From the NCBI GenBank assembly GCA_033980235.1, contig CM067065.1, positions 7,953,328 through 8,017,327 of the forward strand: a stretch of DNA of 64,000 bases, in the 5' to 3' direction. A model generated the notes under the pieces. That model worked only from the letters and a program-made list of their open reading frames with translations, was not told where the DNA came from and made no database searches. Source of the stretch: Diadema setosum. Its lineage: Eukaryota; Echinodermata; Echinoidea; Diadematoida; Diadematidae. A program made the translations under genes and the position numbers. Below, one piece after another: positions 22,124 to 33,326 of this stretch (within the stretch, counting starts at the first letter, position 1; each line of letters begins with the position of its first letter).

Positions 22124-22186
22124 AATATTGTATGGACATACAAATAAATGAATATAACACCAAATGCCTTGTCCGTGTCCAAGAGG
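22124..22186 (+). CDS. 63-bp phase 1-1 exon candidate, possibly longer
   Basis: CGCCTTTCATTAATAG is a good acceptor. The phase 1 frame is open from 22124 to a TGA at 22369-22371 and starts YCMDIQINEYNTKCLVRVQE; two N-glycosylation sequons (N-C-T, N-S-T) and further Cys follow if it is not spliced. A possible donor, AGG|GTATAT at 22187, would give a 63-bp symmetric exon. It is related at DNA level to the exon at 20948. If unspliced it would be an alternative end without membrane anchor. Confidence 0.35.
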
Positions 22187-23140
22187 GTATATCAACGAGT
22201 ATGGATCACTTGTTTTTGATAGCATGGAATAAATGGAATGTTTGGCATTCGAACTGTACCAAACATAATTATGTACTTGCATACGCACAAATATGCACAC
22301 AAGAACACACCGGGAACTCCACTATCATCGTTTTGATTACGAAAATTCCTTCCGATGGAGGACTTCAATGATGACATCCGGCTCCGGTTGCTTTGTGAAA
22401 TAAAATAACACCATAACATAACACTTCAAGGTATAGGGTTTAGGTTGAGAATAAAGTCGGAGTTTCATAGCTTTTCACAATCATTTTGTTTTTACCACGT
22501 ACGTGTGTTCTATCAATTTCATTGAAACTATATTTTAGAGCTACATATTCCTATGCATACGGTTGACAGCTGTTCTGAAAAAGACATCTTCATCAGGAAT
22601 TGAATTATTTGGAATTTTCCCCATTTTACTCTTGGCCTCTGCTGGAGCATGTTATATTTGTTACATTGCTTAAATTAAGCCGTTTTAAACTTCAGCCAGT
22701 ATTTCTTTGGCAGTCGAGGACATATGATTGGTGGTATGACAATGAGAAGGAAATTTTATGGCATAAACCATCTTGATAGTGTAGACCTTCTTGTAACAGC
22801 AGAACGCGTCACTCGATCTAAAAACTCCCTGAAAAGTGAATGTAATCGCACAATTAGTAGCAATACAACAATTAACGTCACATTGAGGAATATAATAACG
22901 TTTGGTCCTGAAGTACTACTTCGTGTCTAATAGTTATCCTGAGATCATACTTTCCAACTATTTTGTTTTCGTGTATTTCTCATGAATGTTATGATTCCCA
23001 CGGTTTGATTGATAAGTCTTTTTTTTTTATTGTAATGTTGTCTGCTTTCGGTCATCTGTTTGTATGGAAGTGCTAAATAATCTTAAAACCAACCGATCAA
23101 TTCTATCTTTATCCAAAGATCATGATCCCTCCTTTAACAG
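22187..23140. other. Intronic-looking sequence
   Basis: Contains an open frame at 22724-22930 with three N-x-S/T sequons, but its only nearby acceptors give a phase that does not fit the locus, so it is not called. Confidence 0.35.
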
Positions 23141-23328
23141 ATCCATCGAATGAGATCATATTCAGTCAATCTGACAACATCAACGACAGCAAAGACGTGC
23201 CCGCATCTTATGCGAAAACAGATGAACCCGGCAATGGTATTGCTGCAAATGCTAACACTCCACCTGGTCCAGTCATTATACTGATTGTTGCAATGGGAAT
23301 CTCAAGCGTCGTACTCCTGCTGTGGTGA
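23141..23328 (+). CDS. Terminal exon, surface protein with C-terminal hydrophobic tail
   Basis: CCCTCCTTTAACAG is a strong acceptor; the exon starts with two bases that complete GAT after a preceding G, matching the phase of all the small exons. It encodes about 61 residues: a polar Asp/Asn/Ser-rich stretch, then a small-residue region GNGIAANANTPPG, then PVIILIVAMGISSVVLLLW and stop. Small residues, a short spacer and a hydrophobic extreme C-terminus are the layout of a GPI-attachment signal; a tail-anchored or single-pass protein with no cytoplasmic domain is the alternative. The rest of the protein would be the short linker-like exons upstream and a signal-peptide exon, which is not in the window for this copy. 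No homologue recognised. Confidence 0.5.
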
Positions 23329-23939
23329 AAAGATATGCATGGCTGAAAGAGAGGAGGGGACCAGGGTAAAAAGAGGGGATACAGTGAATCACAATACTAA
23401 TTGACATCATAGCTCCCATACCTAAAGACAGGCCATCCTCGCATCACCAATCCTAATCGAGAAGGGACGCACCACACCAAGTATAAAGGGCGCTGCGCCA
23501 TTCAGACAAGCCTCCGGGTCTGCGACGCTCAATGCAATCGTTACTGTCGCATCACCGATCATTATAAACGTGTGTCAATAACAAAAACCACTAAAGAGTC
23601 GCCAGTCATGTATTTTTAGCTAAGGACAGATTTTGATAGGAAAAACTCGTAGCGTAAATTGATGTATAACGCAATAGAAATTGATGTTCCTATAACCTGT
23701 CTAAAGAAAGAAAAGGAAGTACTCTGCAAAAGTGTTTACTGAAAAAAGAGCTTTCAAAGTTTATGTTTATTCTTGAGCTTAATCTCACCGACCTGTGCTC
23801 TGTGCAATGGATGGGGAAAGGAAATATAATATAAAAATCCATAACAACCTAAAAAAGGGAGTATCAAATTAAGCTGAAATGTTGCGACTTCATTAAAACT
23901 GTAGGATCGTTAGTAATTCTCAATTTCAGAACAGTAGCA

Positions 23940-26330
23940 TCATTCTTGTGAAAATAATAATAAAAATGTCAGATAAAGAGAATAGAAATAAGTAAAATTA
24001 TATATGTTCTATGTATGTTCAACAATGGATAAGGATGAAATGTACTGTTTCAAACAAACTGGCTTTGAAAGAAAAATAATAATTGTTCTTGGATGATATT
24101 AATTACTTAGAAGAAAAACGTGACAAAGACAATGTTTACATCAAAAGCTTTTAATTAGGAGGGTTGAAAAGGAGTGTACAAAGTGTTTTATATAAAATAG
24201 AAAGGGGTCGCTAAGACATGCATATCCAATATTAACAACAACAACAAAATGTGTTCTAGGAAATCAACAAACCAAAGAAAAACACAATTTCCTAATTTTT
24301 GTGATCCCACAATTAAGAAATATGTAGAAGTATTGCTCTTTCAGATAACATAAACAAGAATAAAGAATGATTAGGCTAACCCATTTTACTTATTTTGAGT
24401 TCTCGTGTTTTGTTGGTTTTGTAAAGCACGGTCACGGAATAATATCCCATTCTTCACTGGGGTTGACATGTCAGACTCGGAGTCAGAACCCTACTACCCA
24501 TCCCGATGTTCACCAGGTTCCGGAGAAACTCACTTCATTGCCCTACCTATATGAAAAGAAGTGAAACTGAGTCGGAACAAGAGAACTTTCCTACCAACAT
24601 AGGTGTATATGTTTCAAACATTGATCAGGCCGCTGTTCTCAGCAGCAGAATGTATTATACAATTTGATAATAATCCAGATACGAATAATGTTCACGTCAT
24701 AACTATATTACCTATACTCAGTGAATCAGTTATGATACGTAAACTATAGTCATTACCCATCAACGAACAATAAGCAATACTTGTTAATGAAGATACTGAT
24801 TATTTGCAGGGGATGTAGGAACTGCTGCCCACATATTCTGTAGAGTTTCGATGCCATTATTCAGAGACTGTAAACAACTGATTATCTTAAAATCCTTATT
24901 ATGTATGTAAAAGGCAGTGCCCTGTCCTTAATCAGGTAAAGAGTGTATGAACTTTAAATATGAATCCATACGAGATTGCATGAGTGCAGTGCATGTTTTG
25001 ATCTAAAAGGAAGAAACAAAAAATGTACTCTTATCTTAACGTATAGCCGCATTGCAGATTCTCTGCTTTTCTCGGCGCAAGAAGCTGGTGTTACAAATGT
25101 AAATATTTTGCTTAAATAGGCTATGATTTGTGAGCTAACAGGACTTATAAATTGATTTTCACATCAGCTTTTGTAAGTATAAAAAATACAGCATAATAAC
25201 AAAGTAAGCTCTACATTGTTCAATAGGTCAGGTAAATGAAAATAACAAGAAGTAAATTGCCGATAGTTCTACAATACACAGGAATAAAATGTGCTGTTTC
25301 AAACAAAACGGTGAAAAATGGTCTTGGATGATATCAGATATCCTTAGTAGAAAAATACGACAGAGAAAATGTTTAAATCAAAAGCTTTTTTTTTAATAAG
25401 GGTTGATAGTGAAGATTGTGCAAAGTGATTTATGAAGTGAAAAGAGGCCTCTAAAACACATCTAATCAATCTATTCCACAAAAAAAAGCGTGTCTACGAA
25501 AACTGGATAATACAACTAACATCATTTCCTATATTTGTGATAACAAAATTTAGTAGCTCGAGAAATATAGATCTTTCAAAAAATATAAAAAACTAAAGAT
25601 TTACTAGTTTGATCCATTTCACCTTATATTTTAAGGTCTTATGTCAAAGCAGGACGTCCGATTTTTTTTTTTCTTGGTTTTGTAATGCCTGCCACAGTAA
25701 CTTATACGGAATATACCATTCTTTTCCATTCCATTACATGCCATTCCATTCCATTCTTTATTGGGGTTGGCCTATTGCGCTCTAACTCGAACAATTAACG
25801 ATACTTGTTTTAATATAAAGATACTGATTATTTGCTGGGGATGAAGGTACTGCTGTCCAAAACCGTGTAGAGTCTCGATGCCATTATGCATACATGGTCT
25901 TACCAACACATTGTATCAAAATGTATGTATCCTGGCTTCCTTAAGCAGGTAAAGGGCGTATGCATTTCAAATTTAAACCATAGTGAATCTATGCGAGATT
26001 GCATGAGTATAGTGCATGTTTCGATCTAATTAAAAAAAAATACACGAAGGTATCTCCGCATTACAATGACTTCACTGTTGTCGACGGTAGAACCTGGTGA
26101 TGCAGACATGCATATATTTTGCTCAAATTTTGCTATGATTTGTTAGCTGATAGGCGTAATTGATTGCTTTCCGTAGTTGATTTGAAAGTGTAAAGCATAG
26201 AGCATGATTTAATAGTACGCTCTGGATTTTGCCAAAGGTCGTGTAAAATATGAAAATAAATAAAGAAGTAACATTGTCAATAGTTCCAACATGGATACGT
26301 ATAAAGTGTACTCTTTCAAATGAAACGAAG
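23940..26330 (+). repeat. Tandem triplication of a ~1.1-kb non-coding unit
   Basis: Three starts are visible: near 23955, 25205 and 26225 (GAAAATAA, AAGTA, TAGTTC, ACTGTTTCAAACAAA). The first two units share long matches, including ATCAAAAGCTTTT, GATACTGATTATTTGC and GTAGAGTTTCGATGCCATTA. The third is cut short by the helicase pseudogene. No reading frame is conserved between units. Confidence 0.75.
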
Positions 26331-26340
26331 AAAAAAAAAC

Positions 26341-27170
26341 GATATTGGAAGAGCCCTTAGGTATGCCTCCGACAAACTTGGATTTCAAGATGGTTTCAGG
26401 ACTGAGCAGTCAACTTTGCTGAAATCATACTAGCGTGCACACGATTTGTGCGATATCTATGTGGTTCATTAGTTTATTACTCATCTATTTTTTGTACTGG
26501 TGTAATTTTAGTTGGTCAAAACAAACATATCCGTTCTCCGTGTAAAATTACATGCCTATGAACTCGGGAACCTACAGTTTTACAAGCTTTAAAGCTTTTA
26601 TGTAGGCCCCATCATATTTCTTATATTTACTAGTGACATTTTCATACGATGTGACCATGTACATTTGTGTCAAGTATATTTTCTTTTTCTTTTTCTTCTA
26701 CAATCAAAAGACATGATTGTATGTATTGTGTACTCTTGTTTTGTTGTCAATAATTTTGTAATGTCATCATTGAGAAAATGGAAATATGAAATAAATTTGA
26801 ACTGAATTTGAACTGAACGATTTGTTTGTCAGTCTCCCCACAGGGTTTGGTAAAAGCGTTATATTCCAGGCTGCTCCGCTTTGTGTCGATTTTCTACGAA
26901 CACTTCACCTGCCACCACAAGATGCCAGCAAGAAGGCTATTGCTATCATTGTCATGCCTTTCAGATTATTGATATCAGATCAAATGAGCGGAGCTAGTGA
27001 ACAAAATATTGGTGCTGCAGATCTAACGGGAGGAATCACTGACTCTATTCGCGATGGTCTTTCTTCTTCCCAGTACTCGCTGCTTTTTTCTAGTCCTGAG
27101 GGATTGTTGGGAGAAGATGGTCTGCTAAAAAGTCTGTAAAAGCCATTGTTGTGTTAATGAATTACCCGTA
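26341..27170 (+). pseudogene. RecQ-like DNA helicase fragment, disrupted
   Basis: Two parts of one frame flank a LINE insertion. Part one (26341-26449) reads RALRYASDKLGFQDGFRTEQ, the start of a RecQ-type helicase, with one stop (TAG at 26430). Part two (26817 on) reads DLFVSLPTGFGKSVIFQAAP, containing the Walker A motif, then IVMPFRLLISDQM (motif Ia) and LLFSSPEGLL (the SPE motif). A frameshift after 27135 precedes KAIVV, where the DExH box should follow but is degraded, and at 27186 a foldback transposon begins. Removing the LINE and one target copy restores the frame across the junction. RecQ helicases unwind DNA with 3'-5' polarity using ATP; this copy lacks most of the motor and cannot be active. 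Confidence 0.85.
26450..26816 (+). mobile_element. 5'-truncated LINE with tandem TTGAACTGAA tail
   Basis: About 367 bp inserted in the helicase and flanked by the 9-bp direct repeat ACGATTTGT (26441-26449 and 26817-26825). It ends GAAATAAATTTGAACTGAAT TTGAACTGAA, a polyadenylation-like signal and short tandem tail as in CR1/L2-type elements. Only the 3' untranslated end was copied. Confidence 0.85.
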
Positions 27171-27289
27171 GAATTGTTTTCTTCTAGTGGAGCGGCATAG
27201 CTTGAAAAATTAGAGGAATTGAGCATTTTATGATAAAAGCACCAAATTTCGCACAAATGTTGACAATTACACTAGAAATAAATTCAGAT

Positions 27290-28900
27290 ATTGGGCCATC
27301 GAAAATAGCGCCCTCAACGGCCATGGCAGCCATTTTTCAAAATGGCCGACATAAATGCCATTTTTCGTAAAAATTTACAAATTTCAGAAGGGAAAAATCA
27401 ATAAGATTTTACAAACGAGTGGGAAATAACATTCAAAATAAATTTAGATATTGGGCCACCGTAAATTACGCCCTCAACGGTCATGGCAGCCATTTTTCAA
27501 AATGGCCGCCATAAATGCCATTTTTTGCAAAAAATTACAAAGTTCAAAAGGGAAAATCAGTAAGATTTTGCAAACAGGTGGAAAATAACATTTAAAATAA
27601 ATTTAGATATTGAGCCATCGAAAATAGCGCCCTCAACGGCCATAGCAGTCATTTTTCAAAATGGCCGTCATAAATGCCATTTTTTAGTAAAAATTTTCAC
27701 ATTTCAGAAGGGAAAATCAATAAGATTTTGCAAACGAGTGGAAAATAACATTCAAAATAAGTTTAGATATTGGGCCACCGTAAATTACGCCCTCAACGGT
27801 CATGGCAGCCATTTTTCAAAATGGCTGCCATAAATGCCATTTTTCGCAAAAAAATTACAAAGTTCAGAAAGGAAAATCAGTAAGATTTTGCAAACAAGTG
27901 AAAAATAACATTTAAAATAATTTAAGATATTGGGACATCGAAAATAGCGCCCTCAACGGCCATAGCAGCCATTTTTCAAAATGGCCACCATAAATGCCAT
28001 TTTTTAGTAAAATTTTTCACATTTCAGAAGGGAAAATCAACAAGATTTTGCAAAAGAGTTGAAAATAAAATTCAAAATATATTTAGATGTTGGGCCATCG
28101 CAAATTGCGCCCTCAGCGCCAATGGCAGCCATGTTTAAAATTGGCTGCCATAAATACCACCTTTTTCTCCGAATTTACTAATTCCAGAAGGAAAAGACAG
28201 TGAAATTTTGCACTCAATTCAAAAATTTCATTTGAAATATATCTTGCGCCTATGTATTACATTATTGTAAATAGCGCCCTCAATGACCATTGCAGCCATT
28301 TTCAAAACGGCCACAATGGATTCCATTTTCTTTTATTTCCTGATTTCACAAAAGGAAAAGTCAATAAGATTTCGCACACAATTTGAAAATTATGTTTGAA
28401 ATAAATATTTGTATTAGATTATTATAATACTGCCCTCAACGGCCATGGCCGCCATATCCCAAAATGGCTGCCATTGTCACAATCATTTTGTTTTAAAAAT
28501 GGTAATTTCAGAAAGAAAAGTCAACAAATGTGTACATAAATTGAAAATCATGTTTAAAATCAAACAATATATCTAGATTGCATTAACTCTAGAAATTGTT
28601 CCTTCGCAAACTTTGAAGAAGAAAAAAAAAATGCTTATAACGGTAATTGCAGTCATTTTCCAAAATGGCTGTCATAGATGCCATTCTTCTTTAAGGAAGA
28701 TGTCCTAATGTCGGAAGAAGACAGCAAACATTTTTTTTTTTTTTTGGCGGAAGTTGACAATACATATAAAGGAAGTTTAGACATTGGGCCATCATAAACT
28801 GTGTTCTCAATGGCTATTTCAGCTATTTGTCAAAATGGCTACAATACACACTTCTTCTTTTTTTCTTACAAATTTGCTTTAATTCAGAAGGAGAGGACAG
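27290..28900 (+). repeat. Left arm array, ~160-bp units in ~320-bp dimers
   Basis: The anchor CCCTCAACGG or variants starts at 27311, 27471, 27630, 27790, 27950, 28110 and about 28275 and 28433, a spacing of 160. Units alternate: 27311, 27630 and 27950 have GAAAATAGCGCC, while 27471 and 27790 have TAAATTACGCC. Copies become more diverged toward the centre of the element. Confidence 0.9.
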
Positions 28901-29640
28901 TAGAATACTCACAGAGACATTATATAATCTGAAATATGGTGTTACGGAAATCATTTGAGGAACATTTGAAATAAACAAGGCAAATGCTTAGCAATTATAT
29001 CTCACCAATGATGAATGCATATTTTAGGTGGCAAACATAAAAGATTTCCGAAAAAGAGTAATATGAATATCCAGGGATAATGGCGCCATGTGTTAACTTT
29101 GACAGTGACACCATATCATTGAATATATGGGATATATGACGTGTATCTATTCTAAAATGTAACTGCCTAAATATTCTTAAAACAGATACGAAAAAATGGC
29201 CTTTCATTTTACGAAAAAAGTTAATCTACTTGCTATGTTTCCATAAAAACACATACCTTTGATATCCATATTGTTAGCCGTCACACACAAAATACTGCAA
29301 TTAGGACTAAACTGAAAACATGAATTTAGAACTAACCCATCAATGAAACCTTTTTTTAAAATTTACATTTCTTTGAACACCAGATTGCATTAGATACAAT
29401 GGCTGTTTAGCAGTATTCTATTGCTTTCTCCTTCTGGAATAAGCAAATAAAAATAAGGAGTGTGTGGAAGCCATTTTGCCAAAGAGCTGCCATAGCCATT
29501 GGGACGATGTTTAAATGGTGGCTCAATATCTTCATTTCAAATTTAACTTCAAATTCAAACTTGAATTTATTTGAATGTCTTTTGTCAATTTGCACAAGAA
29601 ATTATATTGTCTTCTTGTGGCATTATCATATTTTCAAGAA
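28901..29640. other. Unique centre of the foldback element
   Basis: About 740 bases without the repeat anchor. No reading frame longer than about 70 codons and none resembling a transposase. Confidence 0.55.
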
Positions 29641-31170
29641 ATAAATAGCATCTATAGTGGCCATTTAGAAAATGGCTGCCATGGACCTTGATGGTGCCAT
29701 TTGTAATGAACTCATATATTATTTTCTTTTGAATATGATTTTAAACATAAAGGTATGTACAAATTTCATTGGTTTTCTCTCTGAAATTAGCAAATCTTTC
29801 CAGAAAAGAAAAGAAAAAAGAATGAAGCAGACATCCATGGCGGTCAGCATGGCCCTTGAGGGCGCCCAATAAGAAGACTTTACACTTAGATTTATTTCTT
29901 GAGCATAATTTTCAACTTGTTTGCAAAGTCTTATTGACTTTTCCTTCTGACATCAGCAATTTTTTGAAAACAAAAAACCAAAACAAGGGGGGCATCCTTG
30001 GCAGCTGTTTTAAAACTTGGCTGCTATGGTGTTGAGGGTGCACTTTTGGATGGCCTATTATCAAATTCAGTTTGAATGTAATTTTCCACCTTTGTGGAAA
30101 AAAAAAGACATTCATGGTGGCCATTTTGAAAAATGGCTGAAATGGCCATTGAGGGGGCAATTTGCAATGGCCCAATAAGTTTACTTTTGAATGTACTTTC
30201 CCACCTGTTTGCAAAATCTCGTTGGCTTTCCCTTCTGATTTTAGTAAATCTTTTCGAAAATATAGCATTTATGGCGGCCATTTTGAAAAATGGCTGTCAT
30301 GACCGTTGAGGGCACAATTTCCGATGGCCCAATATCGATATTTATTTCAAATCTCATTTCCCATTTATAACCAAAATTTCATTTTTTTCATTTTTCCTTT
30401 TGAAATAAGCATTTTTTAATGAAAAAATGGCACTTATGGTGCCCATTTGAAAAAAATAATGGCTGCCATAGCCATTGAGAGCGCAATTTTCAATTGCCAA
30501 ATATCTGGATTTATTTTGGATGTAATTTCCAGCTTGTTTACAAAAAAAAGACCATTGGCTTTCCCTTCTGAAATTTGCATTTTTTAACAAAAAATGGCAT
30601 TTGTGGCAGCCATTTTGAAAAAAAGTCTACCATGGCCGTTGAGGGCGCAATTTCCGATGGCCTAATATCTAGATTCATTTTGAATGAAATTAACATTTAT
30701 GGGAAAAATTTTATTAACTTTTCCCTTCTGAAATTTGCAAAATCATCGAAGAAGTGGCACATTAGACAGCCATATTGAAAAATGGCTGTCATGGACGTTG
30801 AGGGCGCAATTCACAATGACCAAATATTTAGATTCATTTTGAATTTAATTTCCCACTTGTTTGCAAAATCTTACTGGCTTTCCCTTCTGAAGTTAGCAAA
30901 TATTTTGAAGAAATGGCATTTATGGCGGCCATTTTGAAAATATGGCTGCCATTGCCGTTGAGGGCGCTATTTCCCATAGCCCGATATCTAGATTTATTTT
31001 GAATGTAATTTCCCATTTGTAACCCAAATCTTATTGACTTTTCTCTCCTAAAATTAGTAAATTTTACGAAAACATGGCATTTATGGCAGCCATTTTGAAA
31101 AATGGCTGCCACGGACGTTGAGGGCGCTATTTACGATGGCCCAATATCTAAATTTGATCTGAACATGATT
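29641..31170 (-). repeat. Right arm array, ~160-bp units, inverted
   Basis: The complementary anchor (CCGTTGAGGGCGCAATTT and variants) recurs near 29856, 30034, 30149, 30306, 30474, 30638, 30797, 30956 and 31117. Each unit also has ATGGCAGCCATTTTGAAAAA. Orientation is opposite to the left array. Outer units are the most regular. Confidence 0.88.
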
Positions 31171-31241
31171 GTTAACCTGTGTACAAAATTTGGTGCTTTT
31201 ATCACAAAATGCACAATTTTACGGCTATGCCGCTCCACTAT

Positions 31242-31840
31242 TCGTACACTTATGTGGAGAGGGGATAACGAGAAGCGATATGAAATGCGCAAATTTGTTT
31301 GTTGGTTCAGGCAAGTGTTCTCTACGTACATACAGCGTACAATGATTCGTGTTCATAAATGGCTACATCAGGGAAGATGTCTTTTTTTTCCTGCTGAATA
31401 TAGGTACCTCATTGTTCCACTCCCTACAATTATAAAACCATTTAATTCCTTAAACATAAGTTGACATTTTGCTATTAAGCTGTTTTAACATTGACCGTTA
31501 CTTAATTTGATATATACTATACAAGATTTTGGAGGAAAAAGGCAAGTAAGTGATGTGGCATTGGTTTTAATTTGTTATAACAAAGTTTTTGTGCGTGCAT
31601 TTATAATTAAACAAAAATAATTTTAATTAGATGTGGTGTAGAACACCTGTTGAGGAAGGGCAAGCCAAGGCCAAGACCAAGGGGAGGAGTGGGGGATGGG
31701 GATAATATGTACACTGTCTTGCAACTAAAAAGGCCGAGACCAAAGATTACAAAACCTGGCCTCAAGACAGGCCTGGGCACAACACTGTTAGTCACAAAAG
31801 CTCACCCAAGTATCATATTTTCTGGAATGGGATAAATGTG
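31242..31840. other. No gene assigned
   Basis: Directly after the foldback a short frame reads WRGDNEKR...FRQVFS, which could be a decayed continuation of the helicase but is too short to call. A CCAAGGCCAAGACCAAGGGG repeat near 31665-31690 produces Arg-Pro frames. Confidence 0.3.
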
Positions 31841-31847
31841 TGTACTT

Positions 31848-32013
31848 GTGAGAAAGACAAGAGTGTGTGTGTGTACTTGGTAGAGAGTACGTCTGTGTGT
31901 GCATGTGTATGTGTGTGTGTACGTGTGAGAGAGTACGTCTGTGTGTGTTTGTGTATGTGTGTGTGTGTTTGTGTGTGTATGTGTGCACCTGAGAGTACGT
32001 CTGTGTGTGCATG

Positions 32014-32060
<47 letters not shown>

Positions 32061-32085
32061 ATACATGTGTACATACATGTGTTTG
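31848..32085. repeat. GT-rich minisatellite
   Basis: Units of GTGTGTGTGT joined by GAGAGTACGTCTGTGTGTG (31884, 31928, 31991), then a pure (GT)n run at about 32008-32058. All open frames across it are Cys-Val or Thr-His artefacts. Confidence 0.92.
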
Positions 32086-33326
32086 TGTGGGAGAGGGAGA
32101 AAACAGACATGAAGGCACAGAATGGATCATGGCCTACAACCCCTTACTGATTTGTCCATCACCACCCCCCCCCCAAAAAAAAAAAAAATCACACACACAG
32201 GTGCACCTGATGGCAACTTGTATTGTGAAACTTTGGAGAAAATCAATCAGAATTATTATTTTTGTCAAACTAAGGGGCGATCACTCTACAAATAAGAATC
32301 TAAAATTTGGTCAATAGGTAATCTCGCTCTGATATGTTAGAGGGCCCATACCAACATCTGCTCCATTTAAATATTAAAAAAGATGTTTTTAATAACAATA
32401 TTACCTATTACTGCCCACGAGGGAGAAGGCACTTGGGGAGAAAAAAAAAATAAATTGAAGTACTCGACAAGTGGGAGAGTTGTCAACCATTTGTCACAAT
32501 TTACCTAAATTGTCAATATGAGATTTGCATAGATTTAGGGATCTAATTTTTTTTTCTCATCCATAACTTCATAATTCCTTTATCGATTTCTTGCGAACTC
32601 ACTACCCTTTTCAGCTTTCTGCTTTCACACAATTATAATTGACAAGGTTGGATTTCCATCAGATGTCATGATACGCAATCACACACACACACACACACAC
32701 GGAACACTACAAGGAATGACATCATTTTACACAAAGTGGTGCATGAACTCATTTTCATCAATATATTTTTGTTCCAATTTGTCCTTACCCTTTGTAGAAT
32801 ATTGTGATAATCTTACACTGTATAGCATGTTATAAGATATATAGTTTGCCATCAAGGACTATAGGGAAGAACTAGCTTACATGAACATGCAATAAACGTG
32901 GAATACCAAGTTTTTGAAAAAAAAAATAATGACAACAAGAATACAAGTAAAAACACATCATTTGCCAAACATAATATGTATAACATAAAGTTAACTTTAA
33001 TGACCTAGAAATAAGATAAGCTCATGTGCAGCCTAAATCTATAATCATTGTATACAAAGTCACTTCAAATTTGAAGGAAAACATGGCTTTACTTCCATGT
33101 TTGTCACCAAAAATTGAGATTTGGAGTGAAATCATACCCGTGAATACAACATGTATATTATGACATAATTGGAAAGGAGAGTATTTGAAGAACTTAACAA
33201 TTGCACAATTTCAGTCATTGAGAAAAAAAATATTTCAGATGAAAAAACAAAAACAAAACTAAATAAATCACATCCCTCACGGCTTTCCAAGAAATTATGT
33301 GTATAGGATTTTTGACACCAACTTAA
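32086..33326. other. No gene seen
   Basis: Contains a C run then A run at 32164-32190, a (CA)n at 32682-32700 and AT-rich sequence. No supported feature. Confidence 0.4.

Larger units (their letters stand above)
27187..31238. mobile_element. 4.05-kb foldback transposon with tandem-repeat arms
   Basis: The tips are GTGGAGCGGCATAGC (27187) and its complement GCTATGCCGCTCCAC (ending 31238), each bordered by TA. Next to the tips both ends share TTTTATGATAAAAGCACCAAAT / complement. The arms consist of ~160-bp repeats (left about 27290-28900, right about 29640-31170) in opposite orientation, centred on CCCTCAACGGCCATGGCAGC and AAAATGGC. The middle (28900-29640) is unique. No transposase frame is visible. 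The layout matches foldback elements such as Drosophila FB and sea urchin TU in principle; sequence relation to them is not claimed. Confidence 0.85.

Noticed and set aside
22724..22930. 69-codon frame with three N-glycosylation sequons
   Set aside because: Nearby acceptors would enter it in phase 2 or 0, not in phase 1 as for all other exons of the locus, and no donor or duplicate supports it.
27290..31170. Regularly spaced repeats that could suggest a CRISPR array
   Set aside because: Units are 160 bp without short spacer/repeat structure, in eukaryotic DNA, and form the arms of a transposon.
31239..31370. WRGDNEKR...FRQVFS as continuation of the helicase after the foldback
   Set aside because: Only a few residues fit and no motif is complete; left as an open check rather than called.
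31788..32150. Several long overlapping frames rich in Cys-Val or Thr-His
   Set aside because: They are translations of GT/CA minisatellite on both strands; no codon bias or homology.
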